From the NCBI GenBank assembly GCA_025370055.1, contig CP073041.1, positions 6,852,272 to 6,916,271 on the forward strand: 64,000 nt of DNA, read 5' to 3'. The first letter of the stretch is position 1; every line of letters starts with the position of its first letter. The notes under the pieces are model-generated. The model searched no databases. It had not been told where the DNA came from and was given only the letters and a program-made list of their open reading frames with translations. This stretch comes from Woronichinia naegeliana WA131. Lineage in GTDB: Bacteria > Cyanobacteriota > Cyanobacteriia > Cyanobacteriales > Microcystaceae. Shown piece after piece: positions 20,022-30,530 of this stretch. A program made the position numbers and the translations under genes.

Positions 20022-21411
20022 GGGTGCGACCTTTAGTTGATAAAAGCTGTTGTAATCAGGGTTCTACAGGGAACCCATATTGATCAAGTTTTGCCCAAAA
20101 TTGACTCCATCGTTCCTTGGTCAATACCAAAGCTCGTAGGCTCAAAATAATTCCTGCTCCTTTTTCCTTCCATCGCATCCCTGAACAACATAATCGTTGT
20201 TTGACCAACGTCTTACAAGCTGCTTCCGTAACATCTGAACCAATCGGATACTTTTTCTCTAAGTATTCAGCATAATCCATTTGATGCTGATGATTCTCGT
20301 AATAAGTAATCGCCGCTTGTAGTTTCTCGGTAAGATTCTTAGAATGACTTTTTTCTTCTTTGACTTCTTTCATCAGATTTAGCAGTTCTCCTGCTTTTCC
20401 TTTTTCATGCTTGAGTTCTCGACAATTTTCAGTCAACCATTCTTTTTGTTTTGACACGGTATTCGGATGCAACGCTTCTGCCAAGGCACCTAAGTAACCA
20501 GAGGCATGATAGAAATCTAATATCTGTTCTTCCGTTTGCTTTTCTAAAAACTTCCAATTTGATTCTGCCCCGTCTGCTATCCCGACCAATGTTGCCTCTG
20601 GATAACGGTTTTTCGCTCGCTCAATTTCTCTTTCCAATCTTTCTAGAAAACTCTTTTTTCCATACTCTGGTGCCGCACCTAGATAGATTGTAGGTTGACG
20701 TTCGCCTTCACTATCGTATAGGGAAACGGTTCCCACCATTGCTTCACGGTAGCCATCCTCACACATCAGCATACAGGTTCCATCTAATCCTATTCCCACT
20801 GTTGCAATTTGGCTATCCTCCTTGGGCGGGGCATAACTCCACGCTTCTTCTTTTGCCTGTACCACACTTCCTACTGCTTCACTCAATCTTTGGATATAGG
20901 ATAGCGCTACTTTTCTACCATGATTTTCTAATAAATCATTTTTCACCTCTTTGCCTGCCATCCCTGACATTTTTGAGGATACCTGTTTTGCCAATAATGG
21001 CGTTGATGTTATGATTATCCTTGCTTCTCTTTCTAAGGGGCAATACGTTTTTCCTCAAAGGTGAACGCTGATATACATGACGATTCACTATAACCTCACC
21101 ATAAGGTGTTTGATATTCTTTCGGTTGCTCTCCCTTACTCTTCCAGATTTCTTCACCGATTTTTAAGGGTGAACCATCTGTATCTAAATATTTCAAGGCT
21201 TCTTTGCTGGCGATGCAACCTACTTCGTTTAAGCCTTTTTGAATATTTATTTCTGTATCCAACATTGAACGACTTAGTTCTAATGTTAGTTCTATTTTTA
21301 TCTTTGAACCCTCTACATTAATTAGTTTTGCTGTCATCATTGTTTCCTCTTTGTCACTTTTCATCTCATGTTAACACTTTTCTTTTCCTTCATCAACTAA
21401 AGGTCACACCC
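20022..21411 (-). mobile_element. ISKra4 (ISMich2-like) element, copy A
   Basis: 1390 bp; inverted ends GGGTG(C/T)GACCTTTAGTTGAT; 8-bp duplication TGCTGAAT (20014-20021, 21412-21419). The GGG start, length and 8-bp duplication fit the ISMich2 subgroup of ISKra4. Confidence 0.88.
20056..21364 (-). pseudogene. ISKra4 family transposase, frameshifted (copy A)
   Basis: Two overlapping frames: 20936-21364 (N-terminal, MKSDKEETMMTAKL...) and 20056-20994 (catalytic part, ...WAKLDQYGFPVEP). The shift lies where the intact copy reads RSVGGKTYCPLE; here one extra base in CCTTTG gives RSPLRKNVLPL. The catalytic half also has SDVTEAACK instead of SGVTEAACK. Joining would need a +1 shift. Confidence 0.85.
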
Positions 21412-21632
21412 TGCTGAATAAGGATGAAATCCTTGCTAGACAATACTTTCAGGCATTTTACAAACGATCAGATGCAAGGTTATGGCATTTGGAGGCTCAA
21501 AATCCATGCACTTTGCTGGAAAAATGTGAGGTAAAACTGGAAACTGAGCTCTGAAGTCACCATTTTTCGCGCCCTGTGGCATCTAGGTTCGTTTTGTAGA
21601 CTTTTTCAGCAAGCCCTATTTGAAGCTAAATA

Positions 21633-21868
21633 GGGCTTGCTGAAAAAGTCAAAAAACGAAAGAAATGTGGGTTAGGGAAGTATGGACTGAAAAAGCATAG
21701 ATAACTTATCCTTATGGAAACAAATCAAAATACAGATTTTGTTTAATCTAGGGCTTGCTGAAAAAGTCAAAAAACGAAAGAAATGTGGGTTAGGGAAGTA
21801 TGGACTGAAAAAGCATAGATAACTTATCCTTATGGAAACAAATCAAAATACAGATTTTGTTTAATCTA
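21633..21868. repeat. 118-bp tandem duplication of the IS-G terminus
   Basis: Two back-to-back copies (21633-21750, 21751-21868), each from GGGCTTGCTGAAAAAGTC to TTTAATCTA, apparently identical by eye. Confidence 0.92.
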
Positions 21869-21956
21869 TTGTTCCTTTCTGTCTAAAAAGGTCAACACAA
21901 ATCACTCCTCACAAAAGAGAGGAAAATTAACACCATTTTTCACAAGAAAAACGACT

Positions 21957-23315
21957 CTACAACTTTTTACTTTTTGTCTTCTGAAGTAGAGTAGAAAGAT
22001 TCATTACCAAAAAGTTCATCGCAATTACCGTTTCCGAGGTCTCAGGTAGTTTGGCCATCACTCGACCAAGACTAAATTTCCTCTTTCCCTGTCCGAATTT
22101 ACCCTCAATGGCATTACGCACTCTTTCATCTGAGCGTGCCTCTTTCTTTTTTTCTTTGCTCACCTCTTTCGGCGGTCTTCCCAATCGGGGACCACTCATT
22201 CTTATATCCCTTTCTTTACAATAAGCTCGATTCGCTTTTGTTCGATAGATTTTATCCACATGAACCGATTCCGGATAACATCCTGTTTCCCTTTTATATT
22301 CTTCTATTCGCGCTTGTAAATCTCCCGATTCGTTGTAATTATCCCAACTTAATTTGTCTAAGAAGACAAAGCCATTCACATTACTTGCCGATATTTTAGC
22401 TCCAAACTCTACTGCTTTTCCCGCTTTTCCACGCACTATTGGACGCACGTGAGGTTGGCTTACACTCACAATTCTGTTTTCTACTTTATTTGTCTTTTTT
22501 TCATACATTTCTAACTGTTGCTCATACACTTTTCCTATCGTTACAAGCTCTTCTTGCTCTTTTTTCGTTAGTTTTTCTAACTTTGCTCCCTCTTCTATCA
22601 TTTTTTCTATATCAGACAAGTTTCTTTTTATATATCCTAGTTGTTTTTTTGTTCCTTTTCTTCTTTCTTTTTTTGACACACGACGTTTTTTTGCTATGGC
22701 TAAGTACTCTTTTCTTGCCACTTCCCTATAAGTCCTCGGCTTTTCTTTCCTTTTCTCTTTTATTTCTTCATACAGCTTATCTATTATTTTTTCTGTTTTT
22801 TCTCTGGCATCATTCAATATTCCTATATCCGTTGGATATTTTATATCTGCTGGTGTACAAGTCGCATCTAACAATAACTTTCCTTCATTTTCTTTTTTTT
22901 CTGACGCTACACCCGTCGCTTTTTTTTCTATTTCTTTATTAATTTTATTTATTAATTCCATTCCTATTTTTTTACGAAAATGAACCATCATTGACGCATT
23001 AAATGCTTCTTTGCTACTATAGCTTTCCATTCCTATAAAGTACTGTAAATAAGGGTTCTCTTTTATTTGTTCTACTGTTTCTCTGTCACTTTTTCCTGAA
23101 ATTTCTTTGATAATTAATGCTCCTAATGCCATTCTAAATGATTTGGCTGGGGCTCCTTTTTTTTCTGTGAAGTTTTTTGCATATTCTTCCTCATATTCTT
23201 CCCAAAGAATCATTTTTGACATTTCTATCCAACGATTTTCTTCGTCTAACTGCCCGCCGAACAGATTTTTCAAGTTTTCTGGTGTTTCAATTGAGTACTG
23301 TTGCTTTCGGTACAT
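21957..23315 (-). CDS. IS1182/IS5-like transposase, copy 1
   Basis: 452 residues. The N-terminal region contains ENLKNLFGGQLDEENRWIEM, then the catalytic LLLDATCTPADIKYPTD (first Asp), a long Lys/Glu-rich coiled insertion, SVHVDKIYRTKANRAYC (second Asp) and RNAIEGKFGQGKR (Glu). This matches the IS5/IS1182-type DDE transposases. It differs from copies 2 and 3 by Leu instead of Pro in KMI(L/P)WEE. Intact. Confidence 0.88.
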   Translation of the reverse strand: MYRKQQYSIETPENLKNLFGGQLDEENRWIEMSKMILWEEYEEEYAKNFTEKKGAPAKSFRMALGALIIKEISGKSDRETVEQIKENPYLQYFIGMESYSSKEAFNASMMVHFRKKIGMELINKINKEIEKKATGVASEKKENEGKLLLDATCTPADIKYPTDIGILNDAREKTEKIIDKLYEEIKEKRKEKPRTYREVARKEYLAIAKKRRVSKKERRKGTKKQLGYIKRNLSDIEKMIEEGAKLEKLTKKEQEELVTIGKVYEQQLEMYEKKTNKVENRIVSVSQPHVRPIVRGKAGKAVEFGAKISASNVNGFVFLDKLSWDNYNESGDLQARIEEYKRETGCYPESVHVDKIYRTKANRAYCKERDIRMSGPRLGRPPKEVSKEKKKEARSDERVRNAIEGKFGQGKRKFSLGRVMAKLPETSETVIAMNFLVMNLSTLLQKTKSKKL

Positions 23316-24243
23316 CTGCTTTCTCTCTTCTTAATGCAATGGTTTTGAGGCATTCTACCCTATTTTCGTGCATTCTAGCGGTTCTTAATTCGCCTACTAT
23401 TTTTCTCCGTAAAGGTTTCAGCTTTTTTCAGCAAGCCCTAAATATACTCATGAATATCACTCCCGTGAACTAGCTGCTAAAACCTGTAGAAGAAAATTGT
23501 TGTCCATCGCCGCCAAATAACGCTTCATCTTCAAGCTTTTTTGAGATGGCTCATGTTTAAGCAAATTAATACTTAAACGACGGAGCAAGCCCAAATTATC
23601 AGCCGCATTACCTTGACGCACTCGACTCGCATCCTCATTAAAAGTGACATCTAAAACCCAATGCAGACTATTTTCAATACTCCAGTGAGAACGAATCACA
23701 TGGCTATGACGTTCGGCATCCGTAGGAAGACTGATAATATAATAGCGAAACGTCTCTGTTGTTTTATGACCGAATTGAGTTTTACTTTTAACCATCACAA
23801 CAGTTGCTAAACCGACCCACTGATTTTGGCGATGCAATGCGGAAAGCTGATTGATTGACACTGTCCAGACTTGACGAGTTTCTAAACGGTAATGTCCTTT
23901 TTCTGTCTTCTCATGATAACTGTATTCAATTCCTTGCCAGTTCTGAGCGACCGCTTGTTTAAACCAATCCCTAACTTGTTTATTAAGTTTGCCCTGATTT
24001 CCTTTGAGAGCCAATACATAGTCACCTTCACCTTGCTTTATTTGTTTTGCGATTTCTGTCTGCGTTCCCATTGCATCTAGGGTTACTACTGCCCCCTTGA
24101 TGTTAAGTAACTTCAGTAACAAGGGGACTGCTTTTATTTCATTAGATTTACTATCTACTTTCTTTTGCGCTAACATCAGTCCCCGCTCACTACTCCACGC
24201 ACTTATGCTGTGTAACGCATTTAGTCCTTTTTCCCTATCATAA

Positions 24244-25480
24244 CAGGGCGAACGCATCTAAAAATGATACAGATACAAGAACATTATAGAGGGATGGATA
24301 AGGGAAAATAAGGGAAAGTGCATAGAAAACAAAAGCGATGAAACTCCGACCCAAATATAGACTGGTAGAACACTTTGCCGAAATAGATGACCCTCGCATC
24401 GAACGAACAAAACGGCATAAACTCATTGATATTCTAACGATTGCCATCTTAGCCGTCATTTGTGGAGCAGAAGGTTGGGTAGCCATGGAAAGTTTCGGCA
24501 AGGCTAAACATCAATGGCTAAAAAAAATTTTGGAATTGCCGAATGGCATCCCCTCCGACGATACGTTTGCGCGTGTATTTGCTAGTCTGAATCCAGAGCA
24601 ATTTCAAGACTGTTTTCTGCATTGGGTCAAAAGTATAGCGGAGGTAAGTGAAGGAGAAGTGATAGCGATTGACGGCAAAACCCTTCGCCACTCCTATGAC
24701 AATGCCAACGGAAAGGGCGCAATTCAGATGGTAAGTGCATGGGCAACAGCAAATCGTCTAGTACTAGGACAGTGCAAGGTGGAAAGCAAATCGAATGAAA
24801 TCACGGCGATTCCTAAACTCCTGAAAATGCTAGAGGTCAAAGGTTGTATCGTAACGATTGATGCCATGGGAACTCAGACAAAGATTGCCCAACAGATAGT
24901 AGGGCGAGGGGGAGATTATGTTTTGGCATTGAAAGGCAATCAAGGTAATTTATGTGAGGATGTTGAACAATTATTTGCTCATGCTCAATCGGTTAATTTT
25001 GTGGGAATTAAGCATGATTTTCATCAAACAATAGACAAGGGACATGGACGGATTGAAATTCGCCGTTGCTGGACGATGGAACAAACAGAATTTTTGCTGG
25101 GTGCGGAGAAATGGGCAAAGTTGACGAGCATCTGTATGATTAAAGCGGAGAGACGATTGAAAGACAAAACAGAGTATGAGACTCGCTACTATATCAGTAG
25201 CCTGCCGAGTAATGCTCAAAAATTATCCCAATCTGTTCGTAGTCATTGGTTGATAGAAAACTCTTTACATTGGGTTCTAGACTTGGCCTTCAACGAGGAT
25301 GCTTGTCGCATTCGTAAGGATTTTGCTCCTGAGAATTTAGCCGTCTTACGCCATATCGCTCTTAACTTGCTCACAAAGGAAAATACTCTGAAACTTGGTA
25401 TCAAGAATAAACGGCTACGCGCTGGTTGGGACGAGGACTATCTCCTTAAGGTTTTACTCGGATAAGATGCGTTTGCCCTG
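24244..25480 (+). mobile_element. ISAs1-like element B
   Basis: 1237 bp; ends CAGGGCGAACGCATCT and its near-inverse (CAGGGCAAACGCAT); 10-bp duplication CCTATCATAA (24234-24243, 25481-25490). A related but distinct element inserted into element A. Confidence 0.92.
24338..25465 (+). CDS. ISAs1 family transposase (element B), intact
   Basis: 375 residues, full family length. [21 protein letters not shown] at the N-terminus, [14 protein letters not shown] (first Asp), [18 protein letters not shown] (second Asp), [20 protein letters not shown] (Glu region). No lesions. Ends ...DYLLKVLLG 15 bases from the right terminal repeat. Because element A transposases are both broken, B may be the only intact ISAs1 transposase here. 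Confidence 0.93.
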   Translation: MKLRPKYRLVEHFAEIDDPRIERTKRHKLIDILTIAILAVICGAEGWVAMESFGKAKHQWLKKILELPNGIPSDDTFARVFASLNPEQFQDCFLHWVKSIAEVSEGEVIAIDGKTLRHSYDNANGKGAIQMVSAWATANRLVLGQCKVESKSNEITAIPKLLKMLEVKGCIVTIDAMGTQTKIAQQIVGRGGDYVLALKGNQGNLCEDVEQLFAHAQSVNFVGIKHDFHQTIDKGHGRIEIRRCWTMEQTEFLLGAEKWAKLTSICMIKAERRLKDKTEYETRYYISSLPSNAQKLSQSVRSHWLIENSLHWVLDLAFNEDACRIRKDFAPENLAVLRHIALNLLTKENTLKLGIKNKRLRAGWDEDYLLKVLLG

Positions 25481-26155
25481 CCTATCATAAGAACCTCTTT
25501 TCGTTTTTCCATCTATCTGTATCAGCTCTATGTCCATTTTCTCCGTTAGACTGCTTATCCAGCTCAGAAAACTTTTTTCTAGTTCTTCTGTTTCCAACAT
25601 TCCAAATACTCTTCCAAAGGTATCGTGAGAGGGAATTCCCTTTGGTAACTCTAGAAACATTTCTAGCCATTCTCGTTTGGCTTTGCCATAGGCTTCAATT
25701 GCTACGAAGCCATCTGCCCCTGACAATACTGCCAATATTCCTATGGTGACAATTGCTGTTAAGTTATAGTCTTGCCTTCTCCCTGTTCTCGGTTCTTTTA
25801 GGCACTGAAAATGTTTCAGTATGCTTCTTTTGATAATTTTGACTTCTTTTTCTTGTTGTGGGGTTAGAACTCTTGCGCCGAAGCCTTTTGCCATCTTTGA
25901 CCTCACTCACTTACTTTTTTTAAATAATAGCCTTTTCTTCTCTTACTGGACAGTGGGAAGTTTATGGATGGCAGAGAAGGTAATGACTATGCGGCCAAAG
26001 TAAGTCTATCAGGACTTGGAAAAGGGTCAAGTTTAGCGGCAAGGAATTTAGGCAAAAGCAGACTAGGTGGACTTTGAGGAAAAATCATTGGGGCTTGATG
26101 TTGGATGGCTAGTTGAGCAATGCGTTCACTAGGATAGCCATGGGAGGGTAGAGTC

Positions 26156-27544
26156 GGGTGCGACCTTTAGTTGATAAAAGCTGTTGTAATCAGGGTTCTA
26201 CAGGGAACCCATATTGATCAAGTTTTGCCCAAAATTGACTCCATCGTTCCTTGGTCAATACCAAAGCTCGTAGGCTCAAAATAATTCCTGCTCCTTTTTC
26301 CTTCCATCGCATCCCTGAACAACATAATCGTTGTTTGACCAACGTCTTACAAGCTGCTTCCGTAACACCTGAACCAATCGGATACTTTTTCTCTATGTAT
26401 TCAGCATAATCCATTTGATGCTGATGATTCTCGTAATAAGTAATCGCCGCTTGTAGTTTCTCGGTAAGATTCTTAGAATGACTTTTTTCTTCTTTGACTT
26501 CTTTCATCAGATTTAGCAGTTCTCCTGCTTTTCCTTTTTCATGCTTGAGTTCTCGACAATTTTCAGTCAACCATTCTTTTTGTTTTGACACGGTATTCGG
26601 ATGCAACGCTTCTGCCAAGGCACCTAAGTAACCAGAGGCATGATAGAAATCTAATATCTGTTCTTCCGTTTGCTTTTCTAAAAACTTCCAATTTGATTCT
26701 GCACCATCTGCTATACCGACAAATTTTGCCTCTGGATAACGGTTTTTCGCTCGCTCAATTTCTCTTTCCAATCTTTCTAGAAAACTCTTTTTTCCGTACT
26801 CTGGTGCCGCACCTAGATAGATTGTCTGTTGACGTTCTCCCTCACTATCGTATAGGGAAACGGTTCCCACCATTGCTTCACGGTAGCCATCCTCACACAT
26901 CAGCATACAGGTTCCATCTAATCCTATTCCCACTGTTGCAATTTGGCTATCCTCCTTGGGCGGGGCATAACTCCACGCTTCTTCTTTTGCCTGTACCACA
27001 CTTCCTACTGCTTCACTCAATCTTTGGATATAGGATAGCGCTACTTTTCTACCATGATTTTCTAATAAATCATTTTTCACCTCTTTGCCTGCCATCCCTG
27101 ACATTTTTGAGGATACCTGTTTTGCCAATAATGGCGTTGATGTTATGATTATCCTTGCTTCTCTTTCTAAGGGGCAATACGTTTTTCCTCCTACTGAACG
27201 CTGATATACATGACGATTCACTATAACCTCACCATAAGGTGTTTGATATTCTTTCGGTTGCTCTCCCTTACTCTTCCAGATTTCTTCACCGATTTTTAAG
27301 GGTGAACCATCTGTATCTAAATATTTCAAGGCTTCTTTGCTGGCGATGCAACCTACTTCGTTTAAGCCTTTTTGAATATTTATTTCTGTATCCAACATTG
27401 AACGACTGAGTTCTAATGTTAGTTCTATTTTTATCTTTGAACCCTCTACATTAATTAGTTTTGCTGTCATCATTGTTTCCTCTTTGTCACTTTTCATCTC
27501 ATGTTAACACTTTTCTTTTCCTTCATCAACTAAAGGTCACACCC
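26156..27544 (-). mobile_element. ISKra4 (ISMich2-like) element, copy B, intact
   Basis: 1389 bp; ends GGGTGCGACC / GGGTGTGACC; 8-bp duplication GTAGAGTC (26148-26155, 27545-27552). It is one base shorter than copies A and E, which is exactly the frame-restoring difference. Confidence 0.92.
26190..27497 (-). CDS. ISKra4 family transposase, single intact frame
   Basis: 435 residues. The segment RHVYQRSVGGKTYCPLEREARI joins the N-terminal and catalytic parts that are out of frame in the other four copies. The catalytic part has IGLDGTCMLMCEDG (first Asp), IADGAESNWKFL (second Asp) and YPIGSGVTEAACKTLVKQR (Glu), then RWKEKGAGIILSLRAL. The only unbroken ISKra4 transposase in the window, so the likely source of activity for the family. 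Confidence 0.92.
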   Translation of the reverse strand: MKSDKEETMMTAKLINVEGSKIKIELTLELSRSMLDTEINIQKGLNEVGCIASKEALKYLDTDGSPLKIGEEIWKSKGEQPKEYQTPYGEVIVNRHVYQRSVGGKTYCPLEREARIIITSTPLLAKQVSSKMSGMAGKEVKNDLLENHGRKVALSYIQRLSEAVGSVVQAKEEAWSYAPPKEDSQIATVGIGLDGTCMLMCEDGYREAMVGTVSLYDSEGERQQTIYLGAAPEYGKKSFLERLEREIERAKNRYPEAKFVGIADGAESNWKFLEKQTEEQILDFYHASGYLGALAEALHPNTVSKQKEWLTENCRELKHEKGKAGELLNLMKEVKEEKSHSKNLTEKLQAAITYYENHQHQMDYAEYIEKKYPIGSGVTEAACKTLVKQRLCCSGMRWKEKGAGIILSLRALVLTKERWSQFWAKLDQYGFPVEP

Positions 27545-29024
27545 GTAGAGTCCGAAACCAGCGAGGGAAATTAGCCCAAATCCCCTGGGGTAACTCTAAG
27601 GAAAGAATTTGAAGTAAGCCGAGAACAATGACATGAAGATTAACAAAACGCTCAAAGGCTTCTACTTTGTTTAAAATCTGAGTCTGAACAGTTTGGGGAT
27701 AGTCAGGGAGGATAAGATTGCTAGGCCAGGTCGGTAAAGTAGGAAGAGCCTTAAGCCAAAAACGATAGGCAAAGCCGCCCAAAAGATGGATTAATTGACG
27801 AAAAGTGACTTCAATCTTAAATCGGAGACCGTAAGCGGCAATAATCTCAGGTCCAGTCAAACAGAGGTCAGTAGAAAGCAGAATCAGTCTTTGTCCGTTG
27901 GGCAATTGGGTGAGGACAAACTTAACGAGCTGATGGGGACTATCCCAGTGGAACTCAAAGCACTGATAAGAAACGGAGACTTGTTGACCATAGAGCCAGA
28001 CTTTAGCGGTGGGAAAATCCTCCACAAGAGCAAACAGGCTTTCTAGTTTTATTGAACTCCCCCAAAGCCGTGGTCGTCCTTTCCCCCTCAAGGTCGGAAC
28101 GGAAGAAAAGGGAGCATATGCCACTGTAGAGCAACGCACTCGGGTGATGAGATGCAAGGCATTTTGGCGAAAACTTTTGAGCACTGCTCCACAAGCGAAG
28201 TAAGCATCCAAAATCACATAGCTTCCCGCCTCTGCGTAGGTAGTGCAAAGCTCCCCCATTTTCGTGACTAGAGTAGTCTTCTCTTTTTTGCTGCCTTTTT
28301 TCCCTTCCTTTGCCGTTGCTTTGGACTTGATGCCATCGTCTAGCCGCAACACTAAGGGCAAGGCAAAGCAGGCTTTTCCTGCTCCCACCAAAACACTCAA
28401 GGCATTGAAGTAATGCCCCCTTATCCATTCTGGCTTCGCCACATTTCCGGATTCTTGGTGTAGTCGTTTTACCCCTGGCATCTTGCGCCCTTCTTTCCCC
28501 ACTTTGATTCCATCCCCCACATACACTCGTTTTTCCTTGATTCGATATAGATTTTCATGCTGACTTACCCACTTCGACCATCCCAAGGTCAGTCCTTTGA
28601 CGTTAAATGCCTTGGATTCAAACCAATGTAGTGCCTGATGGTAGTAGCTCTCTGTTAACCCTAAGGCATTGACATAGCTTGTTATTGCGCTCGGTTGGCT
28701 GTTGAGCACTACTCCCCAGGCTAATAGGATAAACCATTGGTACGTTGCTTCTCGGCTAAAGGCGGGACGGAGATTCTCTAGGATTTGCTCTAGTCGCTGA
28801 CATAGTTGCATAATTGATAGATAGCACTGGCTATCGATTTTCTATATCAGCCAGTTTCGGACATAACGGCACTCTTGGGTATCGCATGTCCGATTTTCTT
28901 TTCTCACTTACCCTGCTCGAGAACTTCCCACTGTCCAGTTCTCTTAGATGACTGCTTCTTTTTTACACTATATTTCTCTCTTTTTGTCTGTATTTTTTGT
29001 AACAAATAAGATGCGATTACCCTG

Positions 29025-29034
29025 GCTTGTGGCA
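29025..29034. repeat. 10-bp target-site duplication, right copy
   Basis: GCTTGTGGCA directly after the outer end of arm 2; pairs with 15986-15995. Confidence 0.9.
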
Positions 29035-29074
29035 AGGTTTTCAAAATAGCTTGACATAAAACCTAATTTAGCAG

Positions 29075-30438
29075 TGGGTATGACCTTTAGTTGATGAAGG
29101 AAAAGAAAAGTGTTAACATGAGATGAAAAGTGACAAAGAGGAAACAATGATGACAGCAAAACTAATTAATGTAGAGGGTTCAAAGATAAAAATAGAACTA
29201 ACATTAGAACTCAGTCGTTCAATGTTGGATACAGAAATAAATATTCAAAAAGGCTTAAACGAAGTAGGTTGCATCGCCAGCAAAGAAGCCTTGAAATATT
29301 TAGATACAGATGGTTCACCCTTAAAAATCGGTGAAGAAATCTGGAAGAGTAAGGGAGAGCAACCGAAAGAATATCAAACACCTTATGGTGAGGTTATAGT
29401 GAATCGTCATGTATATCAGCGTTCACCTTTGAGGAAAAACGTATTGCCCCTTAGAAAGAGAAGCAAGGATAATCATAACATCAACGCCATTATTGGCAAA
29501 ACAGGTATCCTCAAAAATGTCAGGGATGGCAGGCAAAGAGGTGAAAAATGATTTATTAGAAAATCATGGTAGAAAAGTAGCGCTATCCTATATCCAAAGA
29601 TTGAGTGAAGCAGTAGGAAGTGTGGTACAGGCAAAAGAAGAAGCGTGGAGTTATGCCCCGCCCAAGGAGGATAGCCAAATTGCAACAGTGGGAATAGGAT
29701 TAGATGGCTACCGTGAAGCAATGGTGGGAACCGTTTCCCTATACGATAGTGAAGGCGAACGTCAACATACAATCTATCTAGGTGCGGCACCAGAGTATGG
29801 AAAAAAGAGTTTTCTAGAAAGATTAGAAAGAGAAATTGAGCGAGCGAAAAACCGTTATCCAGAGGCAACATTGGTCGGGATAGCAGACGGGGCAGAATCA
29901 AATTGGAAGTTTTTAGAAAAGCAAACGGAAGAACAGATATTAGATTTCTATCATGCCTCTAGTTACTTAGGTGCCTTGGCAGAAGCGTTGCATCCGAATA
30001 CCGTGTCAAAACAAAAAGAATGGTTGACTGAAAATTGTCGAGAACTCAAGCATGAAAAAGGAAAAGCAGGAGAACTGCTAAATCTGATGAAAGAAGTCAA
30101 AGAAGAAAAAAGTCATTCTAAGAATCTTACCGAGAAACTACAAGCGGCGATTACTTATTACGAGAATCATCAGCATCAAATGGATTATGCTGAATACTTA
30201 GAGAAAAAGTATCCGATTGGTTCAGGTGTTACGGAAGCAGCTTGTAAGACGTTGGTCAAACAACGATTATGTTGTTCAGGAATGCGATGGAAGGAAAAAG
30301 GAGCAGGAATTATTTTGAGCCTACGAGCTTTGGTATTGACCAAGGAACGATGGAGTCAATTTTGGGCAAAACTTGATCAATATGGGTTCCCTGTAGAACC
30401 CTGATTACAACAGCTTTTATCAACTAAAGGTCGCACCC
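29075..30438 (+). mobile_element. ISKra4 (ISMich2-like) element, copy C
   Basis: 1364 bp; ends GGGTATGACCTTTAGTTGAT and GGGTGCGACC; 8-bp duplication TTAGCAGT (29067-29074, 30439-30446). It carries a small internal deletion in addition to the shared frameshift. Confidence 0.9.
29123..30404 (+). pseudogene. ISKra4 family transposase, frameshifted and deleted (copy C)
   Basis: Frames 29123-29551 and 29493-30404. It has the same CCTTTG frameshift as copies A, D and E. In addition about nine residues (TCMLMCEDG region) following the first catalytic Asp are missing, so GLDGYREA replaces GLDGTCMLMCEDGYREA. Certainly inactive on its own. Confidence 0.88.
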
Positions 30439-30530
30439 TTAGCAGTTGCAAAGGTGAGATGCTCCTACTGAGATATTGAGATTTAAAAAGTTATATTATC
30501 GTTGGTGATTAACACCTCAGTGTATTATAG

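Larger units (their letters stand above)
20009..21616 (-). mobile_element. MITE-G copy 3, interrupted by an ISKra4-type element
   Basis: Flanked by TATTTG (20003-20008, 21617-21622), the reverse complement of the CAAATA around MITE copy 1, because both arms carry the same ancestral MITE. Removing the ISKra4-type copy and its 8-bp duplication leaves 210 bp. Confidence 0.88.
21633..23438 (-). mobile_element. IS1182/IS5-like element (IS-G), copy 1, with duplicated end
   Basis: The standard 1688-bp element is 21751-23438; a further 118 bp (21633-21750) repeats its end in tandem, inside the same TAAATA target duplication (21627-21632, 23439-23444). Ends are GGGCTTGCTGAAAAA. Copies 2 and 3 have a single end. 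Confidence 0.88.
23457..25906 (-). pseudogene. ISAs1 family transposase (element A, arm 2), split by ISAs1-like element B
   Basis: The N-terminal part (25906 down to 25481) ends at KTKRGSYDR and the C-terminal part resumes at 24243 with SYDREKGLNALHSIS, ending ...VLAASSRE at 23457. The break carries the 10-bp duplication CCTATCATAA. Apart from the insertion the protein is nearly identical to arm 1 (for example ISS/IIS in RYYISSLP). Confidence 0.9.
25987..28811 (-). pseudogene. IS-X transposase, C-terminus cut by an ISKra4-type insertion
   Basis: The readable frame (28811 down to 27537, 424 residues) begins MQLCQRLEQILENLRPAFSRE and includes KRVYVGDGIKVGKEGRKM, SYVILDAYFACG and RFKIEVTFRQLIHLLGGFAYRFW, consistent with an IS4-like DDE transposase; I cannot name the family with confidence. 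After FPRWFRTL the frame runs into the ISKra4 element. From copy 2, the natural C-terminus continues about 55 residues (PSHGYPSERIAQLALQ...) to a stop at 25987-25989. Confidence 0.8.
25946..28938 (-). mobile_element. IS-X (DDE element of uncertain family), copy 1
   Basis: Ends CTGGACAGTGGGAAGTT and inverse; 8-bp duplication TTCTCTTA (25938-25945, 28939-28946). It carries an ISKra4-type copy (26156-27544); without it about 1596 bp. Confidence 0.88.
15996..29024. mobile_element. Composite transposon of two inverted ISAs1-like arms
   Basis: Two copies of one ISAs1-like element (15996-18973 forward, 19842-29024 reverse) face each other around an 868-bp passenger. The outer ends carry the shared GCTTGTGGCA duplication; the inner ends do not match each other or the outer flanks. 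Both arms end in CAGGGTAATCGCAT. Removing later insertions and their duplications leaves 1725 bp in each arm. Hence the whole unit moved as one, and about 7.4 kb of other elements accumulated in its second arm later. Confidence 0.85.
19842..29024 (-). mobile_element. ISAs1-like element A, arm 2, carrying six nested insertions
   Basis: Inverted copy of arm 1. Within it, from left: MITE-G (20009-21616) holding an ISKra4-type copy; an IS1182/IS5-like copy (21633-23438); ISAs1-like element B (24244-25480); and IS-X (25946-28938) holding a second ISKra4-type copy. Subtracting these and their duplications (1398, 1812, 1247 and 3001 bp, with the MITE retained) leaves 1725 bp, the same as arm 1 without ISL3. 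Confidence 0.88.

Noticed and set aside
20936-21060. Classical -1 programmed frameshift at the A-run (GAAAAAC) joining the two ISKra4 frames
   Set aside because: The catalytic frame needs a +1 (or -2) shift from the first frame, so a -1 slip there would not produce the full transposase.
22439-22942. 167-codon hydrophobic, Phe/Leu-rich frame opposite the IS-G transposase (also at 38787-39290 and 41948-42451)
   Set aside because: It is antisense to the Lys/Glu-rich coding strand (AAA/GAA codons read backwards as TTT/TTC), has no ribosome site, and simply recurs with each copy of the element.
28003-28428. 141-codon frame overlapping the IS-X transposase on the same strand
   Set aside because: An alternative frame of the transposase gene with no family signal.
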